Of a stretch of DNA of 47,965 nt, positions 25,166 to 32,781 are shown piece by piece. The notes below the pieces were generated by a model. That model was not told the DNA's origin. It ran no database searches and saw nothing but the letters and a program-made list of their open reading frames with translations. Numbering within the stretch: the first letter of the stretch is position 1; the number at the start of each line of letters is the position of its first letter. This DNA is from Ilumatobacteraceae bacterium (GTDB lineage: Bacteria > Actinomycetota > Acidimicrobiia > Acidimicrobiales > Ilumatobacteraceae), in NCBI GenBank assembly GCA_017853385.1, contig JAFMJR010000007.1:1-47965 (forward strand), read 5' to 3'. A program made the position numbers and the translations under genes.

Positions 25166-26788
25166 TTATAGGTACTGCCCTGTGGCTGCGCGTTCTATTT
25201 CCTTGCCACCAATCAATTCACCACTTTCACCTTCGCGTCGTGCGATGGTCCTGATGTATACGATTCGCTCGCCTTTGCGTCCCGAAATTTTTGCCCAATC
25301 ATCTGGATTGGTGGTATTCGGCAGATCTTCATGTTCAGCAAATTCTTGTCTGACCGCAGACAGCAGATCCGAATTTGTGATCCCACCTGATAGGCCGTCA
25401 ATTTTTCTCTTTAGAGCCAATTTCTTTGCTCTGCGCACAATGTTTTCGAGCATTGCTCCAGACAGGAAATCTTTGTAGTACAACTCTTCCTTTTCACCAT
25501 TTTGATATGTAATTTCCAGAAATTTATTTGAATCTGATTGGTCAAAGATGCACTCAAGGGCTGAGTCAGCAAGAGATTCAACGCTGGTTTCAATACCAAT
25601 TGGAAGATCGCCAGATAGATAGCGCATAATAATTTCACGCGCAGCAGCACGATCTGGCCGATCAATTTTGATTTTTATATCAAGTCGGCCTGGTCGCAAT
25701 ATTGCTGGATCAATGAGATCTTCGCGATTAGTTGCTCCGATGATGATGACATTTTGCAAATTATCTGCACCATCAATTTCGGCTAAAAGCTGAGGAACAA
25801 TCGTCGATTCCATATCTGAGGAAACCCCTGTGCCTCGAGTACGAAACATTGAATCCATTTCGTCGAAAAAAATGATGACTGGCCAGCCCTCTTCACTCTT
25901 TTCACGTGCGCGTTGGAAAACAAGGCGTATTTGTCGTTCAGTTTCTCCCACAAACTTGTTGAGGAGTTCCGGGCCTTTGATGTTGATGAAGTAGGAACGA
26001 CCTTTGTCGCTCCCTGATTTCGTTGCAACACGCTTCGCCAGACTGTTAGCAACTGCTTTAGCAATGAGCGTTTTGCCGCAACCGGGTGGCCCGTAAAGAA
26101 GGATGCCCTTTGGTGCGGGCAGTTGATATTCAGCAAATAGATCAGCGTGGAGAAAAGGAAGTTCTACGGCATCGCGGATACGTTCAATTTGGCTATCTAA
26201 CCCACCGATGTCTTGAAATGTCACATCAGGGACATGTTCAAGCAAGAGATGCTCGATTTCGGGTTGGGCGATACGTTCTAAAAGTAAATTCGAACGTAAA
26301 TCAAGACGCAAGCGGTCACCTGTTCGCAGGTTTGCTGCCCGCAACGAGTCGGATAGCTCGCATACCCGCTCTTCTTCTCCCCTGTAAGTGATTATTGCTC
26401 GCAGACCATCATCAAGCACTTTGGTCAGAACAACTACGTCCCCTGCTGATTCTGGTTTTCTCGCCTCAACGATGCTCATTTGATCATTGAGAATGACCTC
26501 TGCGCCAAGTTCGATGGCATCAACGTCGACTGCGCCACCAACAGTGACCCGCAGTTTTCTTCCGTTGACGAGAACGTCAAATTGGCCATCTGGATTTCGT
26601 CCAACAACTACTCCGTACGGATTAGGGGGCTGGGTCAACTTCTGAACCCGTTCTCCGAGGTGCACTACTTCTTCACGGAGTTCTCGGAGGGCGTACTCAA
26701 GGCGATGGTTTTTTTCTATTTCTCGCGCGAGTTTCAATTCAGCCGAAACTTCGCCATCGATGCCATCAGGGTGACGATTCTCAGCCAT
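25166..26788 (-). CDS. arc: Proteasome-activating AAA+ ATPase Arc/Mpa
   Basis: A 540-residue ring-forming ATPase. It has an N-terminal coiled coil (about 12-52) that binds Pup, two OB-fold segments (about 55-170), and an AAA+ module with Walker A GPPGCGKT (233-240), Walker B FFDEMDS and the NREDLIDPAILRPGR sensor/arginine-finger region. The last four residues, GQYL, contain the penultimate tyrosine with which Mpa docks on the 20S core. It unfolds pupylated substrates and feeds them to PrcAB. It heads the operon arc-dop-pup-prcB-prcA-pafA-lepB. A GGAGGG ribosome-binding site lies 6 bases upstream of the ATG. Confidence 0.97.
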   Translation of the reverse strand: MAENRHPDGIDGEVSAELKLAREIEKNHRLEYALRELREEVVHLGERVQKLTQPPNPYGVVVGRNPDGQFDVLVNGRKLRVTVGGAVDVDAIELGAEVILNDQMSIVEARKPESAGDVVVLTKVLDDGLRAIITYRGEEERVCELSDSLRAANLRTGDRLRLDLRSNLLLERIAQPEIEHLLLEHVPDVTFQDIGGLDSQIERIRDAVELPFLHADLFAEYQLPAPKGILLYGPPGCGKTLIAKAVANSLAKRVATKSGSDKGRSYFINIKGPELLNKFVGETERQIRLVFQRAREKSEEGWPVIIFFDEMDSMFRTRGTGVSSDMESTIVPQLLAEIDGADNLQNVIIIGATNREDLIDPAILRPGRLDIKIKIDRPDRAAAREIIMRYLSGDLPIGIETSVESLADSALECIFDQSDSNKFLEITYQNGEKEELYYKDFLSGAMLENIVRRAKKLALKRKIDGLSGGITNSDLLSAVRQEFAEHEDLPNTTNPDDWAKISGRKGERIVYIRTIARREGESGELIGGKEIERAATGQYL

Positions 26789-26794
26789 GGGGTT

Positions 26795-26846
26795 CCCTCC
26801 GACTCAACAGTAAACCCAACCCGCCGTTATCGTCTAACCCAACCTC
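26795..26846 (-). promoter_or_regulatory. Candidate promoter and Shine-Dalgarno of the proteasome operon
   Basis: On the minus strand, GGAGGG (26795-26800) is a strong ribosome-binding site for arc. Upstream, GATAAC (26826-26831) resembles a -10 box (4 of 6). A TTG-starting hexamer (TTGTAC) 16 bases before it could act as a weak -35 near 26848-26853. Start of transcription would then be near 26819. This is a pattern match only. Confidence 0.35.
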
Positions 26847-26923
26847 AGTACAATTTCACAAGGTTGAATACTGTCTGGCGCACCTACTGATGTAGTGTCT
26901 AGATGTCGTTTAAAGCATCAAAT

Positions 26924-26929
26924 AAGGAG
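26924..26929 (+). promoter_or_regulatory. Strong ribosome-binding site of the ferredoxin gene
   Basis: AAGGAG, 8 bases before the ATG at 26938. An out-of-frame ATG at 26933 lies closer and is not used for the ferredoxin reading frame. The spacing decides the start at 26938. Confidence 0.7.
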
Positions 26930-26937
26930 TACATGAC

Positions 26938-27183
26938 ATGAAGGTCTGGATTGATCAAGATCTCTGCACCGGAGACGGACTTTGTGAAGAAATCGCACCA
27001 GATGTGTTCACGTTGCTAGACGATGGTCTTGCTTATGTACGCGAAAAAGACAAGATTTTTGCAACAGCTAAAGGCAACCCTCAGGGTGCTGAAGGAATGG
27101 CTAATTTTGCAGACAACTTGATGGACGCAGTGATCGAATCAGCCGAGGAATGCCCCGGCGAATGCATCTTCATCGAACCTTAA
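26938..27183 (+). CDS. Small monocluster ferredoxin (3Fe-4S/4Fe-4S)
   Basis: An 81-residue acidic electron carrier. The cluster cysteines are in the N-terminal block LCTGDGLCEEIAP (Cys10 and Cys16, five apart) and in ECPGEC near residues 70-76, the pattern of actinobacterial 3Fe-4S or single 4Fe-4S ferredoxins that often serve cytochrome P450s or similar enzymes. No P450 is in the window, so the partner is unknown. It is divergent from the proteasome operon, and its stop overlaps that of trmI by 4 bases (TTAA). Confidence 0.9.
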   Translation: MKVWIDQDLCTGDGLCEEIAPDVFTLLDDGLAYVREKDKIFATAKGNPQGAEGMANFADNLMDAVIESAEECPGECIFIEP

Positions 27184-27983
27184 TCAGTATCTGTATCCAT
27201 TAGTTCTGCGTTGGCGCCAATAAATCTGGCGACGGTGAGAAACGCCGTGTGCGCAACCATGCGGTGATCAGGTCGCACTGCCATTCCCTCAATGTGCCAT
27301 GTTCTGTGGAGCACTTCTAAGGTTCGTGCTTCGATCCAGTATTTGCCAAAGCATTGTCTCACTTGAACGGCTTGGGTGATACTCGGTGTATAGGCAACGA
27401 GAAGGCCACCTTTACGTAGAGCTTTTTCTGCGTGCGGCACAACATTCCATGGTTCAGGTAGATCGAGCACGACCCGGTCGTATTGATCACCTTCTATTCC
27501 CTCGTAGGAGTCTCTGATGTGAATGTCGTAGCGATCTAGAGCATCTTCACCAAGGAAGGACCGCACATTGATTTTGGCGCGATTAGCAAAATCTTCTCGA
27601 ATCTCATATCCAGTGATGTGGGCGCCATACCGAAGCATGGTCATGGAAAGTGCCCCACTACCAATTCCAGTTTCAAATACTTTCATGCCAGGGCCAATGT
27701 CGGCAATCATGCAAATTGGGGCAAGGTCCTTCGGATAAATCACTTGAGCGCCACGAGGCATCTCGATGACAAAATCTTCGAGAGTTGGACGCAAGATCGA
27801 ATAGGCAGAGCCTTTCGAATTTACGATGAGCGCACCTTCTTCTAAACCAACAATTTTGGAGTGTGCAATAACGCCAGAGTGGCTATGAAATTCGCCCTTC
27901 TCGGCCAAAGTTGCGAGATAACGTCGCTTTTTGCTGTCGATGATCAGAACCCGTTCACCGAATTGGAAGGTGCGAACGCTCAT
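27180..27983 (-). CDS. trmI: tRNA (adenine-58-N1) methyltransferase TrmI
   Basis: A 267-residue SAM-dependent enzyme that methylates A58 in the T loop of tRNA. The N-terminal beta domain (1-75) precedes a Rossmann domain with the SAM motif VFETGIGSGALSM (about 103-115), an acidic residue after the next strand (GYEIRED) and the catalytic-loop DLPEPW block (about 175). The length and domain order match Rv2118c. Its start overlaps the stop of the small upstream gene by 4 bases. The M. tuberculosis gene also lies near the proteasome locus. Confidence 0.94.
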   Translation of the reverse strand: MSVRTFQFGERVLIIDSKKRRYLATLAEKGEFHSHSGVIAHSKIVGLEEGALIVNSKGSAYSILRPTLEDFVIEMPRGAQVIYPKDLAPICMIADIGPGMKVFETGIGSGALSMTMLRYGAHITGYEIREDFANRAKINVRSFLGEDALDRYDIHIRDSYEGIEGDQYDRVVLDLPEPWNVVPHAEKALRKGGLLVAYTPSITQAVQVRQCFGKYWIEARTLEVLHRTWHIEGMAVRPDHRMVAHTAFLTVARFIGANAELMDTDTD

Positions 27984-28213
27984 ATTGTGGAATCCTTCTT
28001 TTTGATGATGACTTCCTCGTCACGTCGAATGCGAATGCGCGTAATTGACTTGCGCTTACTGCGTTTGCGCAACCATTTCGCAAAACGCCACATAACAGGA
28101 ATCCACCAAAAGGTTTCGCGAAGCGGTCGTGGACGTTGTTGCGTCAATGCTTCTTTATCGTCTGATTTCAAGGACGCTACGTCGCTTTCTACCTGATCGA
28201 CGTCCGAGTGCAA
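27980..28213 (-). CDS. Small basic protein of unknown function (up to 77 aa)
   Basis: A short frame encoding an acidic N-terminus, an aromatic-rich helix (FWWIPVMWRFAKWLRKR) and a very basic tail ending in a Lys/Arg and acidic alternation. It lacks an ATG or GTG upstream: available starts are TTG at 28213, 28171 or 28147, none with a clear ribosome-binding site. It overlaps the preceding gene by up to 59 bases in another frame, and its stop overlaps the trmI start by 4 bases (ATGA), which argues for coupling. The amphipathic helix could attach to the membrane. Existence as a gene is likely but not certain. Confidence 0.5.
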   Translation of the reverse strand: MHSDVDQVESDVASLKSDDKEALTQQRPRPLRETFWWIPVMWRFAKWLRKRSKRKSITRIRIRRDEEVIIKKKDSTI

Positions 28214-28361
28214 AAGCGAGAATCACAACGACAGCTCCTCCTACCGTGGCGATAGTTGCTAATGAAGTCTTGTTTCGGTCAGCTGATCCTTGAACTTCAT
28301 CTTGAAGCTGCTTGAATTTGTTTTCTAAGTCAGAACGCGTGACCCTTTGATTTTCTTGCAT
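28155..28361 (-). CDS. Small single-pass membrane protein (68 aa)
   Basis: A 68-residue protein with an N-terminal coiled-coil-like half (LENKFKQLQDEV), one transmembrane helix (about 33-52, TIATVGGAVVVILAFALG) and a basic tail ending VLEIRR. I recall similar small actinobacterial proteins with a GRR/VxEIRR ending, of unknown role. Topology would be cytoplasmic N-terminus or the reverse; the positive-inside rule puts the C-terminal tail in the cytoplasm. It starts 3 bases after the Holin-X-like gene and overlaps the next small gene. Confidence 0.75.
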   Translation of the reverse strand: MQENQRVTRSDLENKFKQLQDEVQGSADRNKTSLATIATVGGAVVVILAFALGRRSGRKRRSVLEIRR

Positions 28362-28364
28362 CGG

Positions 28365-28694
28365 TCAGATTTCCTTACGGTACAGAAAAGGCTTGCGAAT
28401 GCGAGATTGAGAAAATAAAACAAGTGCAATGGTCGTTGCAAGGACGATGAAATATGGCAACCAACTCAATGATGTTGAGTTCTCGAAAACAGTTGACTGA
28501 AGCAGACGAAGCACACCAATGAGGACGAATAGGCATCCAAGCAAAATCGAAATTCCACCAACGGCGCCCCAACCTAACCAACGCCAAGTTCCTCGAAGCT
28601 CACCAACAGTCTCTTGCTTGATATATGCACGCAGCATGTCGACCAGTTCGGTAAACGATGAGCCAGCTTGGAACGGAGTCACCCTTTCATTCAA
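28365..28694 (-). CDS. Two-helix membrane protein (Holin-X-like)
   Basis: A 109-residue protein with an amphipathic N-terminal segment (ELVDMLRAYIKQET) and two hydrophobic helices (about 45-66 and 80-98). This layout matches the actinobacterial Holin-X/phage-holin-like superfamily, which in chromosomal contexts is not evidence of a prophage. The start is uncertain: TTG at 28694 or GTG at 28682; neither has a clear ribosome-binding site. It begins 12 bases after the dacB stop and is followed after 3 bases by the small single-pass membrane gene. Confidence 0.68.
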   Translation of the reverse strand: MNERVTPFQAGSSFTELVDMLRAYIKQETVGELRGTWRWLGWGAVGGISILLGCLFVLIGVLRLLQSTVFENSTSLSWLPYFIVLATTIALVLFSQSRIRKPFLYRKEI

Positions 28695-28706
28695 CCAGCG
28701 ACACGA

Positions 28707-30161
28707 CTATTTCGGAACTAGGTCCTCTGCGGTAGGACTTGACGAAAACCCTCCTAAGACGTTGGAAAGCTCATTCCACAGCGGTCGGTATGTGGTTTGG
28801 TTAGAAGCATTAGGGCTATTCAAAATTAGGGTGAAAGTAGACGCTTGATCTTGCGAATACGGAACGAAGCCAGATAACGCCTTTGCTCCCGTCAATGTGC
28901 CGGTTTTACCGCGTAGTTTCCCCGCCCCAAGTGTGTCCACAAGAACATCTCGAAGAGTTCCAGTCTGTCCAGCAATTGCAAGACCAAGACCGATAGGCCC
29001 AAACCCTGCGTCCCTGTTAAGAAGTGCGCTCAATGCATTGCATGTCAATCGATTATCTCGATCCAAGCCTGACCCGTCAACGAAATTCAATGCATCGAGA
29101 GGAATACCCCATTCCACGAGTTGAGCCTTTATTGCCTCAAGACCAGCATTTCGAGTTCCCTCACCCGTCGATGCGTAACCAATTTCTTTCACTAATAAAT
29201 CTGCGGTGTTGTTGTCACTATTCGTCAACATTTCTGCGAGCACTTCTGGTAGCGGAAGCGAATCAATCTGGGCAATGACCGCCATATCTTTAGGGGCTGT
29301 TCCCAACTTTGGAGTGCCTGATACACGAATTCCATTATTCATAAAAATATTTGTCAATTCAGTGGACGCACCAAGCGCTGGATTGTCAGGCTTTATCGGA
29401 TTTCCTGTGATGGTTCCATCGTTCACCATGAGCGCACCGAGAGGTCCAACCTCAGTTCCTTTAATGCCGAGACCAAGACTTGGCGTATACCGCTCAGCGT
29501 CATATCGAGTTTCATCTCCGATTATTGATCCGTTAATCGAGGAAATACCTTTTTCTGCAAGAGCGTTAATGAGCCCGTCTAAGCGTGTGAAATTAAATGT
29601 TGGATAAGGCTCGGTAGATGGATAATCGCCGGAAATCAATACTGGGTCTCCACCGCCAACTAGGTAGGCATCACCGACGATTGCATTTCCTTCTACTCTG
29701 CCCAGCAATTTGGTCGTAAATACATGATCCGGAGAAAGAATTTCAAGAGCGACTGCTGCGACAACAATCTTCATGTTGCTTGCCGGCATCAGTGAGTTAT
29801 CTCCATTAACACTGATAATTCGAGATCCTTCAATATCAACTGTGAAGCACGAGTTCGTGGGCAATCTATTGCTCAAGGTTTGAAGTTTTGCGCTGAGAGG
29901 TCGAAACCTCACGTCATGTGACAAGGTCAAAGGATTGCGTCGAGCATTTAGTATCGGAGCAGATAACGGTGCGATTTCACGCTCATTAGGAATTGGTGTC
30001 ACAGACGTGGCAACTTGATTTACGAAACGCCAGGATATTCCTAAAAGCGCTGCACCAACGAGAGTGACTGTTGTGAGCAATGATGCAACAACTCGCGCCG
30101 AGCCCATGCGAACTTTTTTGCGAGCTCGCTGAATGCCAGTTGAGTCATCAAATTCACTCAT
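28707..30161 (-). CDS. dacB: D-alanyl-D-alanine carboxypeptidase/endopeptidase (PBP4, S13)
   Basis: A 484-residue penicillin-binding protein of peptidase family S13, acting on peptidoglycan outside the membrane. An N-terminal anchor helix (about 24-46) follows a basic cytoplasmic tail. The three active-site motifs are present: Ser128-x-x-Lys131 in PASNMK, SDNN (about 325) and KTG (about 430, in RGKTGTLTG). The domain insertion expected between the first two motifs is also there (GDETRYDAERY block). Its start overlaps the stop of the upstream acyl-CoA synthetase by 4 bases. Confidence 0.93.
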   Translation of the reverse strand: MSEFDDSTGIQRARKKVRMGSARVVASLLTTVTLVGAALLGISWRFVNQVATSVTPIPNEREIAPLSAPILNARRNPLTLSHDVRFRPLSAKLQTLSNRLPTNSCFTVDIEGSRIISVNGDNSLMPASNMKIVVAAVALEILSPDHVFTTKLLGRVEGNAIVGDAYLVGGGDPVLISGDYPSTEPYPTFNFTRLDGLINALAEKGISSINGSIIGDETRYDAERYTPSLGLGIKGTEVGPLGALMVNDGTITGNPIKPDNPALGASTELTNIFMNNGIRVSGTPKLGTAPKDMAVIAQIDSLPLPEVLAEMLTNSDNNTADLLVKEIGYASTGEGTRNAGLEAIKAQLVEWGIPLDALNFVDGSGLDRDNRLTCNALSALLNRDAGFGPIGLGLAIAGQTGTLRDVLVDTLGAGKLRGKTGTLTGAKALSGFVPYSQDQASTFTLILNSPNASNQTTYRPLWNELSNVLGGFSSSPTAEDLVPK

Positions 30162-32329
30162 TTGGCGATACCTCTAAACCGTGAGTACTGATATAGATGG
30201 CCAAGACTCTTTGCCGCCCGCGCGCCAGTCGGATAACAATATGCACCGGAATTTCTCACGGCTAGTGGTCCCGAATTATTCGGATCTGCAACTGCAAGTT
30301 CGGTTGCGATCAGAATTGGTTTGCTGTATTTCGTAGATAGCTCTTTAGCGCGCAGTGCATATCGCTCGTCTTGCTTTTCGTGGTAAGCAACAATTCGCTC
30401 TAATCCATGATCCGGAAAGAATCTCCCTTCTCGCATCATTCGGGCTTGATTGCTTTGAATGCCAATACCTAAAAAAATTAATGAATCAATGCTGCTGTGC
30501 TGAGCAACGATTTCCATGATGTCGGAAACGGTGTCTCGGGTTTCGCCGCCTGCGCAATCGATCGGGTTATTGCGACTCCAACGAGCAGGAAGATGCTGAG
30601 AGAGCTGCGACATCAGATCATCAGGGAGTTCTACGAGATCAAGAACGCCATCCCTTGCTATGGCATCAGCAGTCACCACACCCCACCCTCCAACAGTTGT
30701 CAGTATCGCTACACGGTTACCTTTTGGAAGGGGTTGCGTAGAAAATGTTGCAGCTGTATCAAATGCTTCTTCAACCGATTCAACTTTGACTGCACCAGCC
30801 GCTCGAGTTGCGCCGAGGAAAACCTTGTCATTGCTCGCCATGGCACCAGTATGACTTTGGGCTGCACGTGAACCAGCGGCAGTAGCCCCGCCCTTGAGGA
30901 CTACGAGAGGTTTGGTTCGAGAGATCTTTTTCATTGATTGAAGCAACGATGTGCCGTCACTTACATTTTCAATGTATGTGAGAGCTACGCGTGTCTCGTC
31001 ATCAGTAGCAAAAAAATCTAGGAAATCCTCAACCTTGATTTGAGTTGCGTTGCCTGCAGAAATTGCTCGTGCAATTCCTACACCAGACTGCCGAGAGTAA
31101 TTGAGAAAGCTTGAAACAAAATTTCCACTTTGCGAAGCAACTGAGATTGATCCCTGCGGTGGATAAGGAGCAACGATCTGTAGGCAAAGTGAGGCCGGTG
31201 TGCTCACTATGCCCTGACCATTTGGGCCAGCGATCAATATGTTCAGCGAATTTGCTAGATGCAGCAGTGACTGTTCGGCAATTTCGCCAGAATCACCTGA
31301 CTCGCGATATCCAGCACTTGCGATAAATGCGCTCGCAATTCCGAGATCTGCACATTGTTTCAACAAACCTTCATTGACAGATGAAGGCGTGCAAAAAAAT
31401 GCCAGATCAATTTGTCCAACCGGCAACTCAGCTAAATCCGCAACGGTCTGAACGCCGAGTACATTTTCTCGTTGCAGATTTGTTGCAAAGATCCCGCCGC
31501 CATAATTGTTCACGATTGCGTTGTGTAGCGAAACGAATCCAAATTTTCCTGGATGACTTGAAGCGCCAATAACAACGATTGCCCGTGGATTGAATAGTGC
31601 CTCGAAGTGCCGCCGCTGTGGCACAAAACTTTGAGCGACTTCATTGTTTTTCGTGATCGACCGATCTTGTTGCACAACGAGTGCATCGACGGCAACTAAT
31701 GATCCGTCAGAACGAACAATTAATGGATTGATGTCAAGCGACTCAATTTCCGGATGCGCAGCACAGATATCGCCTAACTGAGTCAAAATTTTTGCGAGTG
31801 AATTTCGGTCAACTGCAGACGAGCCACGAAAATCATTCAAGATCGTTTGATGATGCACATCGCGAATCATTGATAGAGCATCCGTGTGGGAAAGCGGCAA
31901 GGGGCGCAGCACCACGTCATCAATGGCTTCGGCAAAAATTCCACCGATGCCAAGAGCGACCATATGACCAAATTGAGGATCGCTCACTACCCCAACTATG
32001 AGTTCGCGGTCACCCTTCACCATTTCTGCAACAAGGAATTTGACTTCACCGTCGTCTTCAGAAATAAGAGTGAGAAGATTTGCGCACGCCTGCTTCACTT
32101 GTTCTGAATTGGCCAAATTGAGTTTGACAAGCCCACGCTCAGTTTTGTGGGCTATGTGATCTCCCGAAACCTTCACCACCACGGGATAGCCGATTTCATT
32201 AGCGGCACCTACGGCTTCATCGCTGTTTACGCAGATGCGCTCTTGCGCAAACGGAATTCCGAACGGTGAAATAAGTAGTTTCGAATCGGCTTCCGAGAGC
32301 GTGTTTTGACTAGCCACGACAAACGACAT
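30158..32329 (-). CDS. ADP-forming acyl-CoA synthetase, ATP-grasp domain first
   Basis: A 723-residue acetate/acyl-CoA ligase (ADP-forming) family protein. Residues 1-225 form the ATP-grasp (beta) part (segment GYPVVVKVSGDHIAHKTE). From about 245 comes the CoA-binding and ligase (alpha) part: VVIGASSHPGKFGF, AGPNGQG, VASQSGNF, the phospho-histidine region SHTGAMAS (near 490) and the PIDCAG block. The more familiar arrangement places the alpha part first. The enzyme interconverts an acyl-CoA, ADP and phosphate with the acid, CoA and ATP; the acyl group is unknown. It heads the operon with dacB, three small genes and trmI. Confidence 0.88.
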   Translation of the reverse strand: MSFVVASQNTLSEADSKLLISPFGIPFAQERICVNSDEAVGAANEIGYPVVVKVSGDHIAHKTERGLVKLNLANSEQVKQACANLLTLISEDDGEVKFLVAEMVKGDRELIVGVVSDPQFGHMVALGIGGIFAEAIDDVVLRPLPLSHTDALSMIRDVHHQTILNDFRGSSAVDRNSLAKILTQLGDICAAHPEIESLDINPLIVRSDGSLVAVDALVVQQDRSITKNNEVAQSFVPQRRHFEALFNPRAIVVIGASSHPGKFGFVSLHNAIVNNYGGGIFATNLQRENVLGVQTVADLAELPVGQIDLAFFCTPSSVNEGLLKQCADLGIASAFIASAGYRESGDSGEIAEQSLLHLANSLNILIAGPNGQGIVSTPASLCLQIVAPYPPQGSISVASQSGNFVSSFLNYSRQSGVGIARAISAGNATQIKVEDFLDFFATDDETRVALTYIENVSDGTSLLQSMKKISRTKPLVVLKGGATAAGSRAAQSHTGAMASNDKVFLGATRAAGAVKVESVEEAFDTAATFSTQPLPKGNRVAILTTVGGWGVVTADAIARDGVLDLVELPDDLMSQLSQHLPARWSRNNPIDCAGGETRDTVSDIMEIVAQHSSIDSLIFLGIGIQSNQARMMREGRFFPDHGLERIVAYHEKQDERYALRAKELSTKYSKPILIATELAVADPNNSGPLAVRNSGAYCYPTGARAAKSLGHLYQYSRFRGIAK

Positions 32330-32341
32330 TAGTTCACTGGG

Positions 32342-32347
32342 TATAAA
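32342..32347 (+). promoter_or_regulatory. Possible -10 box (TATAAA)
   Basis: TATAAA lies 16 bases before the GTG of the DUF6941-like gene, within only 34 bases between divergent starts. No good -35 was found at 16-18 bases. If used, the 5' leader would be about 10 bases. Confidence 0.3.
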
Positions 32348-32363
32348 CCACTACTCTTGCCAT

Positions 32364-32762
32364 GTGAATATTGTTTCAACTGTCTTTATTGAATCTTTCG
32401 CCATGCGGCAAGCCCCAGGTCCTGCTACTCGTATCGATATCACTGGCGTATATTTTTCAATGGCAGCACCGAGCCTCCCACCAGTATCTATTGATCCCCA
32501 TCTCATGGCATTGATCTACTGTCCAGCCGATGAGCAAGGCTCTGGCAATTTTGAAGTGATTTTTCGCAAGGGTCCAACTGAGGAATCCGAGCAGTTGGCC
32601 CGAAACGTCAGCCCATTCACTGTTGAACCAGGAAAATTCACCTATCGGCTTGTTCGCGGAGAAATTGAACTTCACGAATTAGGACAGATTTTTGCCCATT
32701 GCCGCATCAATCAGGGGCCGTGGACGCTTGTTCCATTGACATTGCTCCCTCCTGTTGCATAA
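32364..32762 (+). CDS. DUF6941-like protein
   Basis: A 132-residue beta-rich protein with no membrane segment or catalytic motif that I can name. Its opening VSTVFIESFAM, then ITGVYFSMAAPSLPP and the strand EVIFRKGP, resembles the DUF6941 family, in which a short gene product of unknown role starts in this way; the match is by memory. Start: GTG at 32364; ATG at 32403 is an alternative but would remove the first conserved strand. The transketolase begins 19 bases downstream, and the two probably share a transcript. Confidence 0.66.
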   Translation: MNIVSTVFIESFAMRQAPGPATRIDITGVYFSMAAPSLPPVSIDPHLMALIYCPADEQGSGNFEVIFRKGPTEESEQLARNVSPFTVEPGKFTYRLVRGEIELHELGQIFAHCRINQGPWTLVPLTLLPPVA

Positions 32763-32781
32763 ACGGAACTACAGTCTCGCC

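Noticed and set aside
28365-28694. Holin-X-like protein as evidence for a prophage
   Set aside because: No lysin, integrase, capsid or tail gene is near, and this family occurs in ordinary actinobacterial operons.
32755-32781. TTG start for transketolase
   Set aside because: It would overlap the preceding gene and add nine residues that do not look like a transketolase N-terminus; GTG at 32782 is more likely.
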